Positions 17,294 through 28,049 are shown, numbered from the stretch's first letter. The stretch: DNA of 64,000 nucleotides from CAYUZU01 sp964448675 (GCA_964448675.1 CAYUZU010000008.1:1-64000); one strand, 5' to 3'. Notes: a model not told the origin generated them from the sequence alone. Program-made: numbers and translations.

Positions 17294-18181
17294 ATGGACG
17301 CCTCTATCCCACGGCGGGGTGCGTCGGGCGGCGGCGGGCGGTTCGGGGTGGCGCTGCTGATCGGGCTGGGCCTGCTGGTGCGCACCGCGCCGGCCCAGAT
17401 CCTCGCGGTCCCCGACGCCGAAGAAGTCATGCGCAAGTCGATCGACGCCATCGGCGGCGAGAAGGCAATCGAGCAGCTCAAGACCCGTGTCGTGCGCGGC
17501 CGGGTCGAGATTGCGCCTGCGGGTGGCGAGGGACACTTCGAAGCCTGCTTCCGCGCCCCGAACCGCTACTACGTCGAGATCCAGCGGCCCGACCTGGGCG
17601 AAGTCCAGGCCGGTTGCAGCGGCGGCGTCTGCTGGGAACAGACGCGGCGCGGCGCGCGCCTGCTCGAAGGCGACGAGAAGGCCGACGCGGCACGCGATGC
17701 CCGCCTGCGCCGGCCGATCGAATGGCAGAAGCTCCACGAAAAGGTCGAGTGCACCGGCCGCCAGATGATCTACGGCCAGAGCTGTTTCAAGGTCGAGTTC
17801 ACACCCAAGGAAGGGTCACCCGAAGTCGTCTACTACGAGGCGAACTCGTACCTGCCACTGCGCTGCGATCGCACGCGGGAGATCAACGGGCGCAAGGTCA
17901 CCACCGAAACGACCTACCGCGACTACGAGATGGTGGACGGCATCCGCCTGCCACACACGGTGTCGGTCAAGACGCAGGGCGAACCGCGGGTCGAGATCTA
18001 CAAGATCGAAAAGGCCCGTCACAACGTGCCCGTGCCCAAAAAGCGATTCCGGCTGCCGGTCAAGGTGCAGAAGCTCGTCGACGAGGACGATGAAGCCGAC
18101 GAGCTCGACAACGACGACGAAGACCAGGACGACCCGCCTGCGGATGGCGATGACGGTGCCGGCGGGCGGATTCGCCCGTAG
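17294..18181 (+). CDS. Exported LolA-like-fold protein with acidic C-terminal tail
   Basis: A 295-residue exported protein (signal peptide ends near TAPAQ, residue 35). The body resembles outer-membrane lipoprotein-sorting (LolA/LolB-like) proteins: an N-terminal helix (AEEVMRKSIDAIGGEKAIEQLK), then alternating beta strands (VRGRVEIAP, RYYVEIQRP, SCFKVEFTPKEGSP, TYRDYEMVDGIRLPHTV). The last 40 residues are an Asp/Glu-rich tail. GGAGG seven bases upstream fixes the start. Binding of a lipid or other hydrophobic ligand is inferred from the fold only. It is not obviously in an operon with tilS, 86 bases downstream. Confidence 0.65.
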   Translation: MDASIPRRGASGGGGRFGVALLIGLGLLVRTAPAQILAVPDAEEVMRKSIDAIGGEKAIEQLKTRVVRGRVEIAPAGGEGHFEACFRAPNRYYVEIQRPDLGEVQAGCSGGVCWEQTRRGARLLEGDEKADAARDARLRRPIEWQKLHEKVECTGRQMIYGQSCFKVEFTPKEGSPEVVYYEANSYLPLRCDRTREINGRKVTTETTYRDYEMVDGIRLPHTVSVKTQGEPRVEIYKIEKARHNVPVPKKRFRLPVKVQKLVDEDDEADELDNDDEDQDDPPADGDDGAGGRIRP

Positions 18182-18256
18182 CGGAGCGACCCGGCGGGCG
18201 GCACCGATCGGCCCCGCGGCGCAACCTCCTCGGACTTCCGTCGCCCCGCCTGACCG

Positions 18257-18264
18257 TATATAGT
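18257..18264 (+). promoter_or_regulatory. -10 element just upstream of the tilS start
   Basis: TATATAGT lies 3-10 bases before the GTG codon at 18268, and no Shine-Dalgarno precedes either GTG at 18268 or 18274. If this is the -10 element, transcription starts at or next to the start codon, giving a leaderless or near-leaderless tilS mRNA. The -35 region is poor. Confidence 0.35.
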
Positions 18265-18267
18265 TGT

Positions 18268-19743
18268 GTGACTGTGACTTGGGACAGCTTCCTCAATCAG
18301 ATCCAGGCCTGGCTCGAGAAGCGCGACCTTCTGGTGCCCGAGGCGCATTGGGTCATCGGCCTATCCGGCGGTCCCGATTCGACGCTGCTGCTCCACACCA
18401 TGCGCGACCTCGCGGAACGCGCCGAGCTCAACTGGAAGCTCTTCCCCGCCCATTTCCACCACGGCTTGCGCGGTGAAGAGGCCGACGCCGACGCGGCGTT
18501 CGTTTCGGATCTGGCCGATGAGCTGGGCCTGCCGTTCTTCACGGAGAAGGCGGACGTGCGCGAGCTGGCAGCACGCAAGGGCGGCTCGATGGAGGAGGTC
18601 GCTCGCTACCACCGCTACGCCTTCCTCGAACGCGTCGCCCTCAAGACCGGCAGCGATCTCGTCGCCGTCGCCCACCACGCCGACGACAATGCCGAAACCG
18701 TATTGCACCGCATCTGCCGCGGCACCGGCATGCGCGGTCTGGCGGGGATCCGCGAACTGCGGCCCGTGCAGCCGGACAGCCACATCCGCCTGGTGCGGCC
18801 CCTGCTGACGCAGCGGCGCGCCACGATCGAGGAATTGTGCGCCGACCGCGGCTTCCGCGTCCGCACCGACAGCATGAACCAGTCGGAAGAATTCACCCGC
18901 GGCCGCATTCGCCACAAGATCATGCCGCTGCTCACGACCGCGCTCAACCCGCAGGTCTCCGATGCCTTGTTGCGCCTGTCGGAGCATGCCCGCTGGCTCG
19001 GTAGCTATCTCGAGGACGCCGCCGCCCGCACGTTCGATGCCCTGGTCATCGCCGACGGACCGGACGAGGTCGTGCTCAACCGCCGCGCCCTGACCGCCAA
19101 GCAGAAGATCATCCAGGCCGAGGTCGTACGGCACGCGATCTCGGTGCTGCTCGGCCGCGAGCAGGACATGAGCTTCACGCATGTCGAGGCGATTCTGCGG
19201 CTCGCCGAGGATACCAGCAGCGGCAAGGAAGTGCATGTGCCGGGGCCGGTCGTGGTCCGCGCGCGCTACGATCGGCTCGAATTCGGCCCGCTCAGCGACG
19301 AGGAGCCCCCACCCGACCTGGGCACGGTGTATGTGAACTGCCCCGGGCGCACGCCGCTGCCCGTGCTGGGGCTCGAACTCGTCGCCGAGATCCGCGAGGT
19401 CACGCCGGAGAAGATCGAAGAACTCCGCCAGCACCCCGACCCGAACGAGGAATGGCTCGACCAGGCGAACATCCGGCCGCCGCTGGTCGTGCGCGGGCGG
19501 CGCGAGGGAGATCGCTTCCGGCCGCTCGGCGCTCCCGGGGCGAAGACGGTGGGGGACTTCCTGAGCGAGCAGAAGGTCGCCCCGACGGTTCGTTCCCGTA
19601 CCGGCATCCTGTGCGACCAGGACGGCCCGCTGTGGGTCATGCCATTGCGGATCGATGAACGCGTCAAGCTGTGTCCCACGACGCGCCAGGCGCTGCACCT
19701 GACACTCTCACCCCTGCCTGGCCACACGAAGAATGGGCCGTGA
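18268..19743 (+). CDS. tilS: tRNA(Ile)-lysidine synthetase
   Basis: A 491-residue enzyme that attaches lysine to C34 of tRNA-Ile(CAU) using ATP, changing its codon specificity from AUG to AUA; it is essential in most bacteria. The PP-loop ATPase motif SGGPDSTLLL is at about residue 33, followed by family motifs HFHHGLRG, VAVAHHADDNAETVL, RPLL and the Asp/Arg block FRVRTDSMN. The C-terminal TilS domain (about 405-485) ends with RGRREGDRFRPLG and KTVGDFLSEQKV. The start is GTG, with a second GTG two codons later. Its TGA overlaps the GTG of the next gene. Confidence 0.95.
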   Translation: MTVTWDSFLNQIQAWLEKRDLLVPEAHWVIGLSGGPDSTLLLHTMRDLAERAELNWKLFPAHFHHGLRGEEADADAAFVSDLADELGLPFFTEKADVRELAARKGGSMEEVARYHRYAFLERVALKTGSDLVAVAHHADDNAETVLHRICRGTGMRGLAGIRELRPVQPDSHIRLVRPLLTQRRATIEELCADRGFRVRTDSMNQSEEFTRGRIRHKIMPLLTTALNPQVSDALLRLSEHARWLGSYLEDAAARTFDALVIADGPDEVVLNRRALTAKQKIIQAEVVRHAISVLLGREQDMSFTHVEAILRLAEDTSSGKEVHVPGPVVVRARYDRLEFGPLSDEEPPPDLGTVYVNCPGRTPLPVLGLELVAEIREVTPEKIEELRQHPDPNEEWLDQANIRPPLVVRGRREGDRFRPLGAPGAKTVGDFLSEQKVAPTVRSRTGILCDQDGPLWVMPLRIDERVKLCPTTRQALHLTLSPLPGHTKNGP

Positions 19744-20972
19744 ACCAGCGAACGCTCAACCCGGTCTGGCTGCTCGGCGGGTTGGCACTGGTGATTCGCG
19801 CCGCGTGGGTGCTCTACCGCTGGCAACAGAACGGGGCGGCGTTCAGCTACCCCGATGAAGAGCTCCACTGGCAGCTCGGCTACAACCTCGTCCACGACGG
19901 CCGGCTCGTCAGCGACGACGGCCGTTACGCCGCACGTATGCCGCTGTACCCGCTCTTTCTCGCCCTGTTCGCCTGGCTGGGCACCTGGGGCGTGTTGGCG
20001 GCTCGTCTCGTGCAGGCCCTGCTCGGCGGGGTAACCACGATCATCGCCGTCCGGCTCTGCCAGGATGCCGCCGGGCGCCGGGCAGGCTGGATCGGCGGCG
20101 TGCTGGTGTGCTTCGACCCCTTTGGCGTGTTCTTCGCCAATCTCCTCCTCACCGAGGTGCCGTTTACGACGGTCGCGCTGGCGCTGGCGGCCAGCACGTG
20201 GCACTGGCTGATCAGTCGGCGCGGCGCCGCGCGGGCCGTGGTCGGTGCGGCGCTGCTCGGGCCGGCGGCGATCCTGATCCGCCCGTCGGCGGCGGCGCTG
20301 GTTCCGTTGCTGTGGGTGCTGGTTTTCCTGCTGTCGGCGGATCGGCGGCGCGAGCTCACGCGCATCGGCCTGTGCGTCGTGGTGCTGGTCATTGCGTTCC
20401 TTCCCTGGGGCGTGCGCAACAAGCTGGTGCTCGGCGATTGGGCGTGGCTGTCGTCCAATGGCGGCGTGACGCTCTACGACGCGCAGGGGCCGCAGGCCGA
20501 CGGCAGCAGCGACCAGTCCTTCTTGCAGAACATGCCCGAACTGGAGCGGCTCGGCGAGGTGGCCCGCGACGAGAAGCTGCAGCAGATGGCCCTGCACCAG
20601 ATGCACCAAGACCCCGGCCGGGTGCTCCGGCTGGCGGGCGTGAAGCTCCTCCGCACCTGGAGCCTCACCCCCAACGTCGCCGAGCATAGCCACGGCGCGA
20701 CCGCATGGATCTCCGCGGTCTACACCCTGGTGGTGCTGCTCGGGGCGGTGGCCGGGGTGGTGGTGATGGCCATGCCGTCGCTGCACGGCCCGCGCGAAAT
20801 CTCACGCCGCCTGCGACGCCTGCATGTCATCGTGTGGCTGACGGTGGGCTACTTCACGCTGGTGCACTGCGTCTACATCGGCAGTGTGCGCTACCGCGTG
20901 CCGCTCATGCCACTGCTCGCCCTGGCGGCGGCGACCGCGGTGGTGGATCGACGGGCGGCGACGCGGGCGTAA
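19740..20972 (+). CDS. GT39/ArnT-like polytopic membrane glycosyltransferase
   Basis: A 410-residue integral membrane protein with about nine to ten TM segments. The first periplasmic loop carries YPDEELHWQLG (D-E acidic pair) and further on RMPLYPLF, matching the catalytic-loop pattern of PMT/ArnT-type (GT-C) glycosyltransferases that use polyprenyl-phosphate sugars. The gene starts at GTG overlapping the tilS stop (GTGA), so translation is probably coupled. The acceptor, lipid or protein, is unknown. The coupling to tilS is probably positional rather than functional. Confidence 0.75.
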   Translation: MNQRTLNPVWLLGGLALVIRAAWVLYRWQQNGAAFSYPDEELHWQLGYNLVHDGRLVSDDGRYAARMPLYPLFLALFAWLGTWGVLAARLVQALLGGVTTIIAVRLCQDAAGRRAGWIGGVLVCFDPFGVFFANLLLTEVPFTTVALALAASTWHWLISRRGAARAVVGAALLGPAAILIRPSAAALVPLLWVLVFLLSADRRRELTRIGLCVVVLVIAFLPWGVRNKLVLGDWAWLSSNGGVTLYDAQGPQADGSSDQSFLQNMPELERLGEVARDEKLQQMALHQMHQDPGRVLRLAGVKLLRTWSLTPNVAEHSHGATAWISAVYTLVVLLGAVAGVVVMAMPSLHGPREISRRLRRLHVIVWLTVGYFTLVHCVYIGSVRYRVPLMPLLALAAATAVVDRRAATRA

Positions 20973-21000
20973 GCGCAGGTCCCCCGATGCGCCTGCTTCG

Positions 21001-22170
21001 CTACGCATCGCCGAACATACGCAGCAGCCCACCGATGTCACGCAGGTCCGCGTCCGCGTCCGCATCGAAGTCGAACGATTCGCCACCCGACGGGTACGAA
21101 ACGTCCGGGCCGCTGAGATTGGCCGGCAGCAACTCGATGTCGGCAAAGTCCACGTCCCGGTCGCAATCCGCATCGCCGATGCCGAACTCGTACGCGCCGA
21201 TGTCCGGTCGGCCACAAAGGGGGCGCGGATGGTGATCAAGATCGGGGGTGATGGCCGGCGTCTCTTCGATGCCGGCATTGATGCATGGCGATGTTGCGGA
21301 CAGGTGATAGTCGCCGGCGTCGGGGGCGACGAACTGCGGGTCGAGGTTGATGTTACCCACGCCGCCGAACTCGCCCTGGTAACCCTGGATGCAGCAATAG
21401 TTGACGAACTCGCCACTGGAAACGCTGGTGATCTGGGCACCCAGCCCGCTGCCGTTGTCATCGCGATTGCCCCAGACGATGCTGCCTGTCAGCGTCATGT
21501 CCACGCCGGAGTAATTGCGAATACCCCCCGCCTGGTTGGCCGTGTTGGCGACGATGGTGCAGTTGTGGACTTCGAGGGCTGCCAGGTCACTGAAGATCGC
21601 ACCGCCCAGCAGCGCCGCACTGTTGTCGACCAGCAGACAGTCGTGCAGGATGGCGTGTCCCCAGAGATTACACAGCGCGCCACCGTCGCGTTCGGTGGCG
21701 TGGTTGTTTTGCAGGATGCAACGCCGGATGTCGACGCCCGTGGCCGTGAAGATTGCCCCGCCTTCGTTTGCGGTATTGCCCTCGAGAACGCAGTCTGAGA
21801 TCGTTGCGGGTCCGCCGACGTAGATCGCGCCGCCCTGGCCGGCCCGACCATTGCGAATCGTGAAGCCCGCAACCGCACCACCTGCTAGCAGGTTGAACGC
21901 GCGATCGGCCTGCTGACAGTCGATCACGCACTGGGCCGGTCCACCGGCCGAGCGCACCGTCAGGGACTTGCCCGTCCAGTGCAGGCCACGATTATCCGCC
22001 CCGGCCCAGACCCCGTCGGCGACGACGATGTGATCGTCGTTGGTGGCGAGATCGATGGCCGCCTGGATCGTGGGGGCATCGGCGGGGACGTGGATTTCCG
22101 CAGCGGGCACGGAGGCAGAAACCAGGAGCACGCTCAGCCAGACGAACGCGGTGGTACGACGTTGCGACAT
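21001..22170 (-). CDS. Secreted right-handed beta-helix protein with dockerin-like C-terminus
   Basis: A 389-residue secreted protein. Signal peptide (VWLSVLLVSASVPAAE), then IHVPADAPTIQAAIDLATNDDHIVVADGVW, the characteristic opening of planctomycete right-handed parallel beta-helix proteins. Helix coils follow with CVLEGNTANEGGAIF, CLLVDNSAALLGGAIF and CTIVANTANQAGGI repeats (polymorphic-membrane-protein-like). A C-terminal DADCDRDVDFADIELL / FDFDADADADLRDIG pair resembles a dockerin. GGAGGA precedes the ATG by six bases. Beta-helices of this type often belong to polysaccharide lyases or surface proteins; no catalytic residues could be assigned. Confidence 0.82.
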   Translation of the reverse strand: MSQRRTTAFVWLSVLLVSASVPAAEIHVPADAPTIQAAIDLATNDDHIVVADGVWAGADNRGLHWTGKSLTVRSAGGPAQCVIDCQQADRAFNLLAGGAVAGFTIRNGRAGQGGAIYVGGPATISDCVLEGNTANEGGAIFTATGVDIRRCILQNNHATERDGGALCNLWGHAILHDCLLVDNSAALLGGAIFSDLAALEVHNCTIVANTANQAGGIRNYSGVDMTLTGSIVWGNRDDNGSGLGAQITSVSSGEFVNYCCIQGYQGEFGGVGNINLDPQFVAPDAGDYHLSATSPCINAGIEETPAITPDLDHHPRPLCGRPDIGAYEFGIGDADCDRDVDFADIELLPANLSGPDVSYPSGGESFDFDADADADLRDIGGLLRMFGDA

Positions 22171-22266
22171 GGTGCGTCCTCCAAAGCTCGGGCGGCCGCG
22201 AGTGCGTACATCCACTATAGCACGCGGGAATGGCGGTACGAGGGGTTTTCGCGCCCCCCGCGCGGC

Positions 22267-22413
22267 CTACTTGACCAGCAGCGCGATGGTGGTGATCAGC
22301 GCCACCCCCAGCACGGTCAGCGCGATGGCTGCCACCTGGTCGGCCAGCACGCTGCGGTCGCGCGTCGTCGTCGCGTCGCCGGGCTGTTGCATTGTGCGCT
22401 GCTCGTCACTCAT
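22267..22413 (-). CDS. 48-residue single-pass membrane protein downstream of asnS
   Basis: A small open frame with its own Shine-Dalgarno (AAGGG about six bases before ATG). It encodes a polar N-terminus (MSDEQRTMQQPGDATTTRDR) and one clear TM helix (AAIALTVLGVALITTIALLVK) ending at the stop. It starts 39 bases after the asnS stop on the same strand, so it is probably cotranscribed. No family is recognised. N-out/C-in topology is possible, but charges give little guidance. Confidence 0.6.
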   Translation of the reverse strand: MSDEQRTMQQPGDATTTRDRSVLADQVAAIALTVLGVALITTIALLVK

Positions 22414-22452
22414 GCTGCACCCTTGATCGAACGTGGGGAGCGCCGTTTGCGC

Positions 22453-23959
<1,507 letters not shown>

Positions 23960-23961
<2 letters not shown>

Positions 23962-24913
23962 GATGCCTTTCCCTTACAACGCGTCCGCAGTCGCTTCGCC
24001 GAAAACACCTAGTGTACGTGGCCGAAGCGCGATCGCCAAACACGCCGCCCCGCAACTGCTCCTGATCGGAATGACGCTGGCCGCGGTTGCCGGCTGCGGT
24101 CACACCGGCCGGCCGGCGGTGCACCTGCGACTCTCCGGGGCCCAGATCCCCACCGAAATGACCGCCTCCTGGCTCGACGACGCCCGCGGGCGCGGCTTCA
24201 CGATCGAGAAGGTCTGGCCGCTCAATTACTCACAGTCCGGCTTCAGCAAGCTCGCCGCCGGCACTTGCGACCTCGCCTGTACCGACCGCCGCCTCAGCTC
24301 GACCGAGCTCGAGCAGTTCGGCGATCGGCGGGTCCGCGGCCACCGCATCGCGTTCTACGGCTTCGGCCTCTACGTTCACCTCGACAACCCGCTCGACGCC
24401 ATCTTCGCCGGGCATCTCGAGCTGGTTCTCCGCGAGCAGATCACCGATTGGCAGCAGCTCGCCGGGGACGCCGTGGATTGGCAGGGGCCGATCCAGGTCT
24501 ATGGCCGGGCCAAGGACACCCGCGCCGGCATGCACCTGAGCCACATGGCCCGCATCCTCATCGCCGAGCCGACCTGGGAGGTCAAGCCGACCGACCAGGC
24601 TGTGATTGCCGCCGTCGCCGACGACCCGCGCGCCCTCGGCTTTGCGAACATCGGATACGACGACGCTGACGTGCGTTACCTCGGCCTGCGCATGGAGCGC
24701 ACCGGCCCCGCGGCGTATCCATCGCTCGAAGAGATCGAGTCCGAACGCTACGGCCTCGCCAAGCTCATCTACGTCTACCACATCGAGCCGCCGACGCCCG
24801 CCGTCCAGGCCGCGCTCGACTACTTGCGCAGCGAAGTCGGCGCCGCCGCGATCCGCGACACCGACATGTGGCCCGTCGACCCGCCCCGCAGCGCTCTGCC
24901 GGCCGTGCCATGA
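23960..24913 (+). CDS. PstS-like substrate-binding lipoprotein
   Basis: A 317-residue periplasmic-binding-protein-like lipoprotein. The late hydrophobic core (LLLIGMTLAAVAGC) with a lipobox Cys gives an unusually long n-region. The mature part follows PBP-like/phosphate-binding order: TASWLDDARGRGFTIEKVWPL, GTCDLACTDRRLSSTEL, IAFYGFGLYVHLDNPLD, REQITDWQQLAG, and GFANIGYDDADVRYLGL. The starts at 23960/23963 are the only ATGs before the signal and overlap the asnS start head to head. No permease genes follow; instead it is coupled by ATGA to an enolase-superfamily enzyme. A ligand-scavenging or sensory role is inferred. Confidence 0.75.
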
Positions 24914-26109
24914 ACGGACCACTGCGCATCCGCGAACTGCGCATCCATCGGCTGGCGATCCCGATGCGGTTCCGCTTCGAACACGCCGCCGCCGAACGCA
25001 CTGTGGCCGACCCCATCATTGTCTCGCTGGTCGCGGCCGCGCCGTACGCCCATCACACCGGCTACGGCGAGACGCTCGCTCGGCCGTACGTCACGGGCGA
25101 GACGTCCACCTCCGTCGTGGAAGACATCGAGCACACCTTTGGCCCGCTGCTCGCGGATTTCGCGCCGAACAGCTTCATCGAGTCCCTCGAGCGCATCGAA
25201 GACTTGCCCGCCGACATCGAAGGGCGCGTCGTCAACGCCGCGCGCTGCGCCGTCGAGCTGGCGCTGCTCGACCTGTGCGGCAAGGCCTTCGGCCGCCGGC
25301 CGGCGGACATGGCGGGCTGGCTGGGGCTGCCCGGCTTCGGACCACCCGGGGCGCTGGCAACGGCACGCTACTCGGGAATGGTCGTCGGCCGCTCGCGGGC
25401 CAGGCTGCAGTGGCTGCTCTGGCTTCAGCGCCGCTACGGCCTGCGCGACTTCAAGCTCAAGGTCGCGACCGACGGCTGGCAGGAGCGGCTGCGCTGGGCC
25501 CACCAGGTCCTGCACCGCCCGATCGCCGACGGCCGCGCGACACTGCGCGTCGACGCCAACGCGGGGTGGTCGCTCGCCGAGGCGCACGAAAGCCTGGTGC
25601 CACTCGAGAAGCACGGCGTATGCGCGATCGAGCAGCCGCTGCCCGACGCCCACGATCACGATCTGCCGTACCTCGCCGAGCAGACCTCCTGCGCGGTCAT
25701 CGCCGATGAGTCGCTGCTGACGATCGAGGACGCCCGGCGACTGATCGAGGGTGGCGGCGTGCGCGTTTTTAATGTGCGCCTCGCCAAGAACGGCGGGCTA
25801 TTACCAGCCTTGCGAATCGCCCGGCTCGTGCTCCAGGCGGGACGGGACGTGCAGCTCGGCTGCCTCGTCGGCGAGACCAGTCTGCTCAGCGCCGCCGGCG
25901 TCGCGTTTCTCGAGACCTGCCCGCGGGTGCGTTTCGTCGAGGGGGCCTTCGGGCCGGTGCTCCTCAAACGCGACATAGCGCAACCCTCTGTCAGGTTTGG
26001 ATTTAGGGGCGTGATCCGGCCGCGGCGCGGTTTCGGGTTGGGCGTGGCGGTTCGCCCGGAGCGCCTGGAGCAACTGTCAACCGAGTGCCGGCGCCTGGCA
26101 CCGCTTTAG
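24910..26109 (+). CDS. Enolase-superfamily (MLE/dipeptide-epimerase-like) enzyme
   Basis: A 399-residue mandelate racemase/muconate lactonising-type enzyme. N-terminal capping domain (LRIRELRIHRLAIPMRFRFEHA), then a beta/alpha barrel with the expected catalytic positions: KxK in FKLKVATDG, Mg2+ ligands in VDANAGW, IEQPL and ADESL, and a second Lys in RLAKNGG. This residue pattern is that of the MLE subgroup, which includes L-Ala-D/L-Glu epimerases, o-succinylbenzoate synthases and lactonising enzymes. The substrate cannot be read. The start overlaps the lipoprotein stop (ATGA), indicating translational coupling and possibly a shared substrate. Confidence 0.85.
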   Translation: MNGPLRIRELRIHRLAIPMRFRFEHAAAERTVADPIIVSLVAAAPYAHHTGYGETLARPYVTGETSTSVVEDIEHTFGPLLADFAPNSFIESLERIEDLPADIEGRVVNAARCAVELALLDLCGKAFGRRPADMAGWLGLPGFGPPGALATARYSGMVVGRSRARLQWLLWLQRRYGLRDFKLKVATDGWQERLRWAHQVLHRPIADGRATLRVDANAGWSLAEAHESLVPLEKHGVCAIEQPLPDAHDHDLPYLAEQTSCAVIADESLLTIEDARRLIEGGGVRVFNVRLAKNGGLLPALRIARLVLQAGRDVQLGCLVGETSLLSAAGVAFLETCPRVRFVEGAFGPVLLKRDIAQPSVRFGFRGVIRPRRGFGLGVAVRPERLEQLSTECRRLAPL

Positions 26110-26253
26110 GGCCGATAAGGAATCAGCCGATGAGCATGGTTGGACTTTCGGTCAGACGCGTGATAAGAATCGATGAGCTTGGGACCTGCGGACCGGAAGG
26201 TCCAGATAATCGGTTCGTCGTGCGACAGGTCCTGAGAAAGTCCGCCGATTCGG

Positions 26254-26281
26254 TTGAGCGGGCGGTACGGTGAAGTATAAT
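26254..26281 (+). promoter_or_regulatory. Sigma70-type promoter of the pseudopilin gene
   Basis: TTGAGC and a perfect TATAAT are separated by 16 bases, about 96 bases before the ATG at 26377, predicting a 5' leader near 90 bases. Confidence 0.6.
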
Positions 26282-26376
26282 CAGTCGTTAGACAAATCTT
26301 GCGTACGGCGCAGATTAGCTGGCACCTCGGGATGGCACTGCCGTCGTACGTTGGCAATTGGGCATGGAGTTGAACG

Positions 26377-27354
26377 ATGCGACGCACGCTTAGAACGGCG
26401 CGGGGGCTGAAAGGTTTCACTCTGATCGAACTCCTCGTGGTGGTCGCAATCATTGCGCTGCTGATCTCCATCCTCCTGCCCTCGCTTGGCAAGGCCAAGA
26501 AGCAGGCGCAAGCGGTGGCCTGCGCTTCCAACCTCAAGCAAATCACCATCGCGCTGCGCACTTACCAGGATGAGTACCAGGGTTGGTTGCCCTGCGGACC
26601 GAGTGGCTCCCTCTGGAGCGAGGCCGCCTGGTGGGTCCCCAAGAAGGAGCTCTGGTTCTACTACCTCACGCCCAAGTACTGCGGCGACGAGAACGCCTTC
26701 ATCTGTCCTGGCGATCCCTACAAGCCGGAGTATGACTACAACGCCGAATGGCAGGACAACGGCGAAGACCGCACGGACACCACGGCCTTGGCCTGCGGCT
26801 ACGGGATGAACTACTGGCTGCGCCACTTCAATCCGCCGGGTGCGCCGGGCCAGTACCTGATGAACCCTGACCGCTTCGCGCCCAAGCGGCCCGATGCGAC
26901 GATTCTGCTCGCCGAAGTGGGCCCCGACGACAGCCTCGGTCTCTCCGAACTGCACAACTCGGTGGACCCGTCCACGGTCGGGCGTCCGTGGCGCGACGGT
27001 GGCCGCCTGCTGTGGGATGACGGCGACCGCGCCTGGTACACCGGCCCGACGTGGTTGACCGCCCGTCACCTCGGCAAAATCAACATGGCCACCATCGATG
27101 GTTCGGTGAAGCGCGTATCCACTGTCAAGCAACTGACCGAGCCGATCCGCAGCCGCTACTTCGAGTGCTGGGGCATGGTCGTCGGTGGGCGGCCGCTGGT
27201 CGACTTCATCTGCTACCTCTGCCGCGGTTCACAGACGGCCGGTCCGTATGGCGGCCCCGGCGGTTACCCGCATTACAGTTTTGCCAAGGACCAACTCTGG
27301 TGGTGGTATGGCAAGGCCCCGGGCTTCAGCGACGCCTGGCACCTGGATAATTGA
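26377..27354 (+). CDS. Pseudopilin-like protein, prepilin N-terminus and H-x-G-like domain
   Basis: A 325-residue protein of the planctomycete DUF1559-like/prepilin-type family. A short basic leader is followed by the processing site G-FTLIELLVVVAIIALLISILLPSL, then CASNLKQITIALRTYQDEY, a hallmark of these proteins. The C-terminal half has HLGKINMATIDGSVKRV, the conserved "imGDGSV"-like motif. These are exported through a type II/IV-pilus-like machinery and processed by a prepilin peptidase; many paralogues per genome are typical and individual roles are unknown. GGAG precedes the ATG. A hairpin about 70 bases downstream may end the transcript. Confidence 0.85.
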   Translation: MRRTLRTARGLKGFTLIELLVVVAIIALLISILLPSLGKAKKQAQAVACASNLKQITIALRTYQDEYQGWLPCGPSGSLWSEAAWWVPKKELWFYYLTPKYCGDENAFICPGDPYKPEYDYNAEWQDNGEDRTDTTALACGYGMNYWLRHFNPPGAPGQYLMNPDRFAPKRPDATILLAEVGPDDSLGLSELHNSVDPSTVGRPWRDGGRLLWDDGDRAWYTGPTWLTARHLGKINMATIDGSVKRVSTVKQLTEPIRSRYFECWGMVVGGRPLVDFICYLCRGSQTAGPYGGPGGYPHYSFAKDQLWWWYGKAPGFSDAWHLDN

Positions 27355-27424
27355 GCACTGCTGGTGGCATCGCGGCTGGCTGCGACCGGCCGCCGGCAGC
27401 ACAAAGATACGTAGGACGCACCCC

Positions 27425-27447
27425 GTGGCCTGACCTTGTCAGGCCAC
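27425..27447 (+). terminator. Hairpin downstream of the pseudopilin gene
   Basis: GTGGCCTGA and TCAGGCCAC form a perfect 9-bp stem with a 5-base loop. No T-tract follows. Confidence 0.5.
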
Positions 27448-27571
27448 GCGGCGCATAAGGCGTGCCCCGCGGGCGCGGTGGGGGGCGTCGGGCGCCGCTG
27501 GACTTGGCCGCGACAGCTCGTAAGATGCGCGAAGTGATTGGCGTTCGCTGCCTAGAGAGGATTCACACCTG

Positions 27572-28033
27572 ATGGCCGACATCTCAGATTTGAAGAGCAA
27601 GCTGGGCGATTTGAACCGCGGCCAGATCATCCGGATCGGTATTCTCATCGTGGTGCTCGCGGCGCTTGCCATTGTGATCACGTGCAACATGATGGCCGGC
27701 GCCCAGTACAACATCCAGCCGGCGCACAGCACATTCAATCGTGAAGCCCACTGGGTCTGCACCAATTGCGGCCACGAAGAGACGGCCAACGCCGGCCAGG
27801 GGCCGCAGGCCTGTCCCAGTTGCAGCGAGCAAACCTTCTACGTCGGGTACATGCAGACCTGCCCGAACGGCCACGGTCCGTTCCTGGTCCTGTACAACTA
27901 CGACAGCAAGGGCTCGATCAACCAGATCAAGGTCGGGGACGGGCCCTGGGTCGACCCGATCAACGAAGAAAAGGTCACCTCCAACAAGCTCTGCCCCGAG
28001 TGCGGCGAAATGCTCCTGCCGCCCGGCATGTAG
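27572..28033 (+). CDS. Membrane-anchored double zinc-ribbon protein
   Basis: A 153-residue protein with an N-terminal amphipathic segment, one TM helix (about residues 20-42: IIRIGILIVVLAALAIVITC), and three Cys pairs: CTNCGH with CPSCSE (first ribbon), CPNGH, and CPECGE near the C-terminus. These are typical zinc-ribbon knuckles. With one anchor and the ribbons distal, a role in protein-protein or nucleic-acid contact at the membrane is possible. No family name could be assigned. AGAGAGGA lies upstream of the ATG. It stands alone between two hairpins. Confidence 0.7.
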   Translation: MADISDLKSKLGDLNRGQIIRIGILIVVLAALAIVITCNMMAGAQYNIQPAHSTFNREAHWVCTNCGHEETANAGQGPQACPSCSEQTFYVGYMQTCPNGHGPFLVLYNYDSKGSINQIKVGDGPWVDPINEEKVTSNKLCPECGEMLLPPGM

Positions 28034-28049
28034 CCCCCGGACTCGACTC

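Noticed and set aside
26149..26273. Short plus-strand frame before the pseudopilin gene
   Set aside because: Less than 45 residues, without ribosome binding site or motif, and it overlaps the promoter region.
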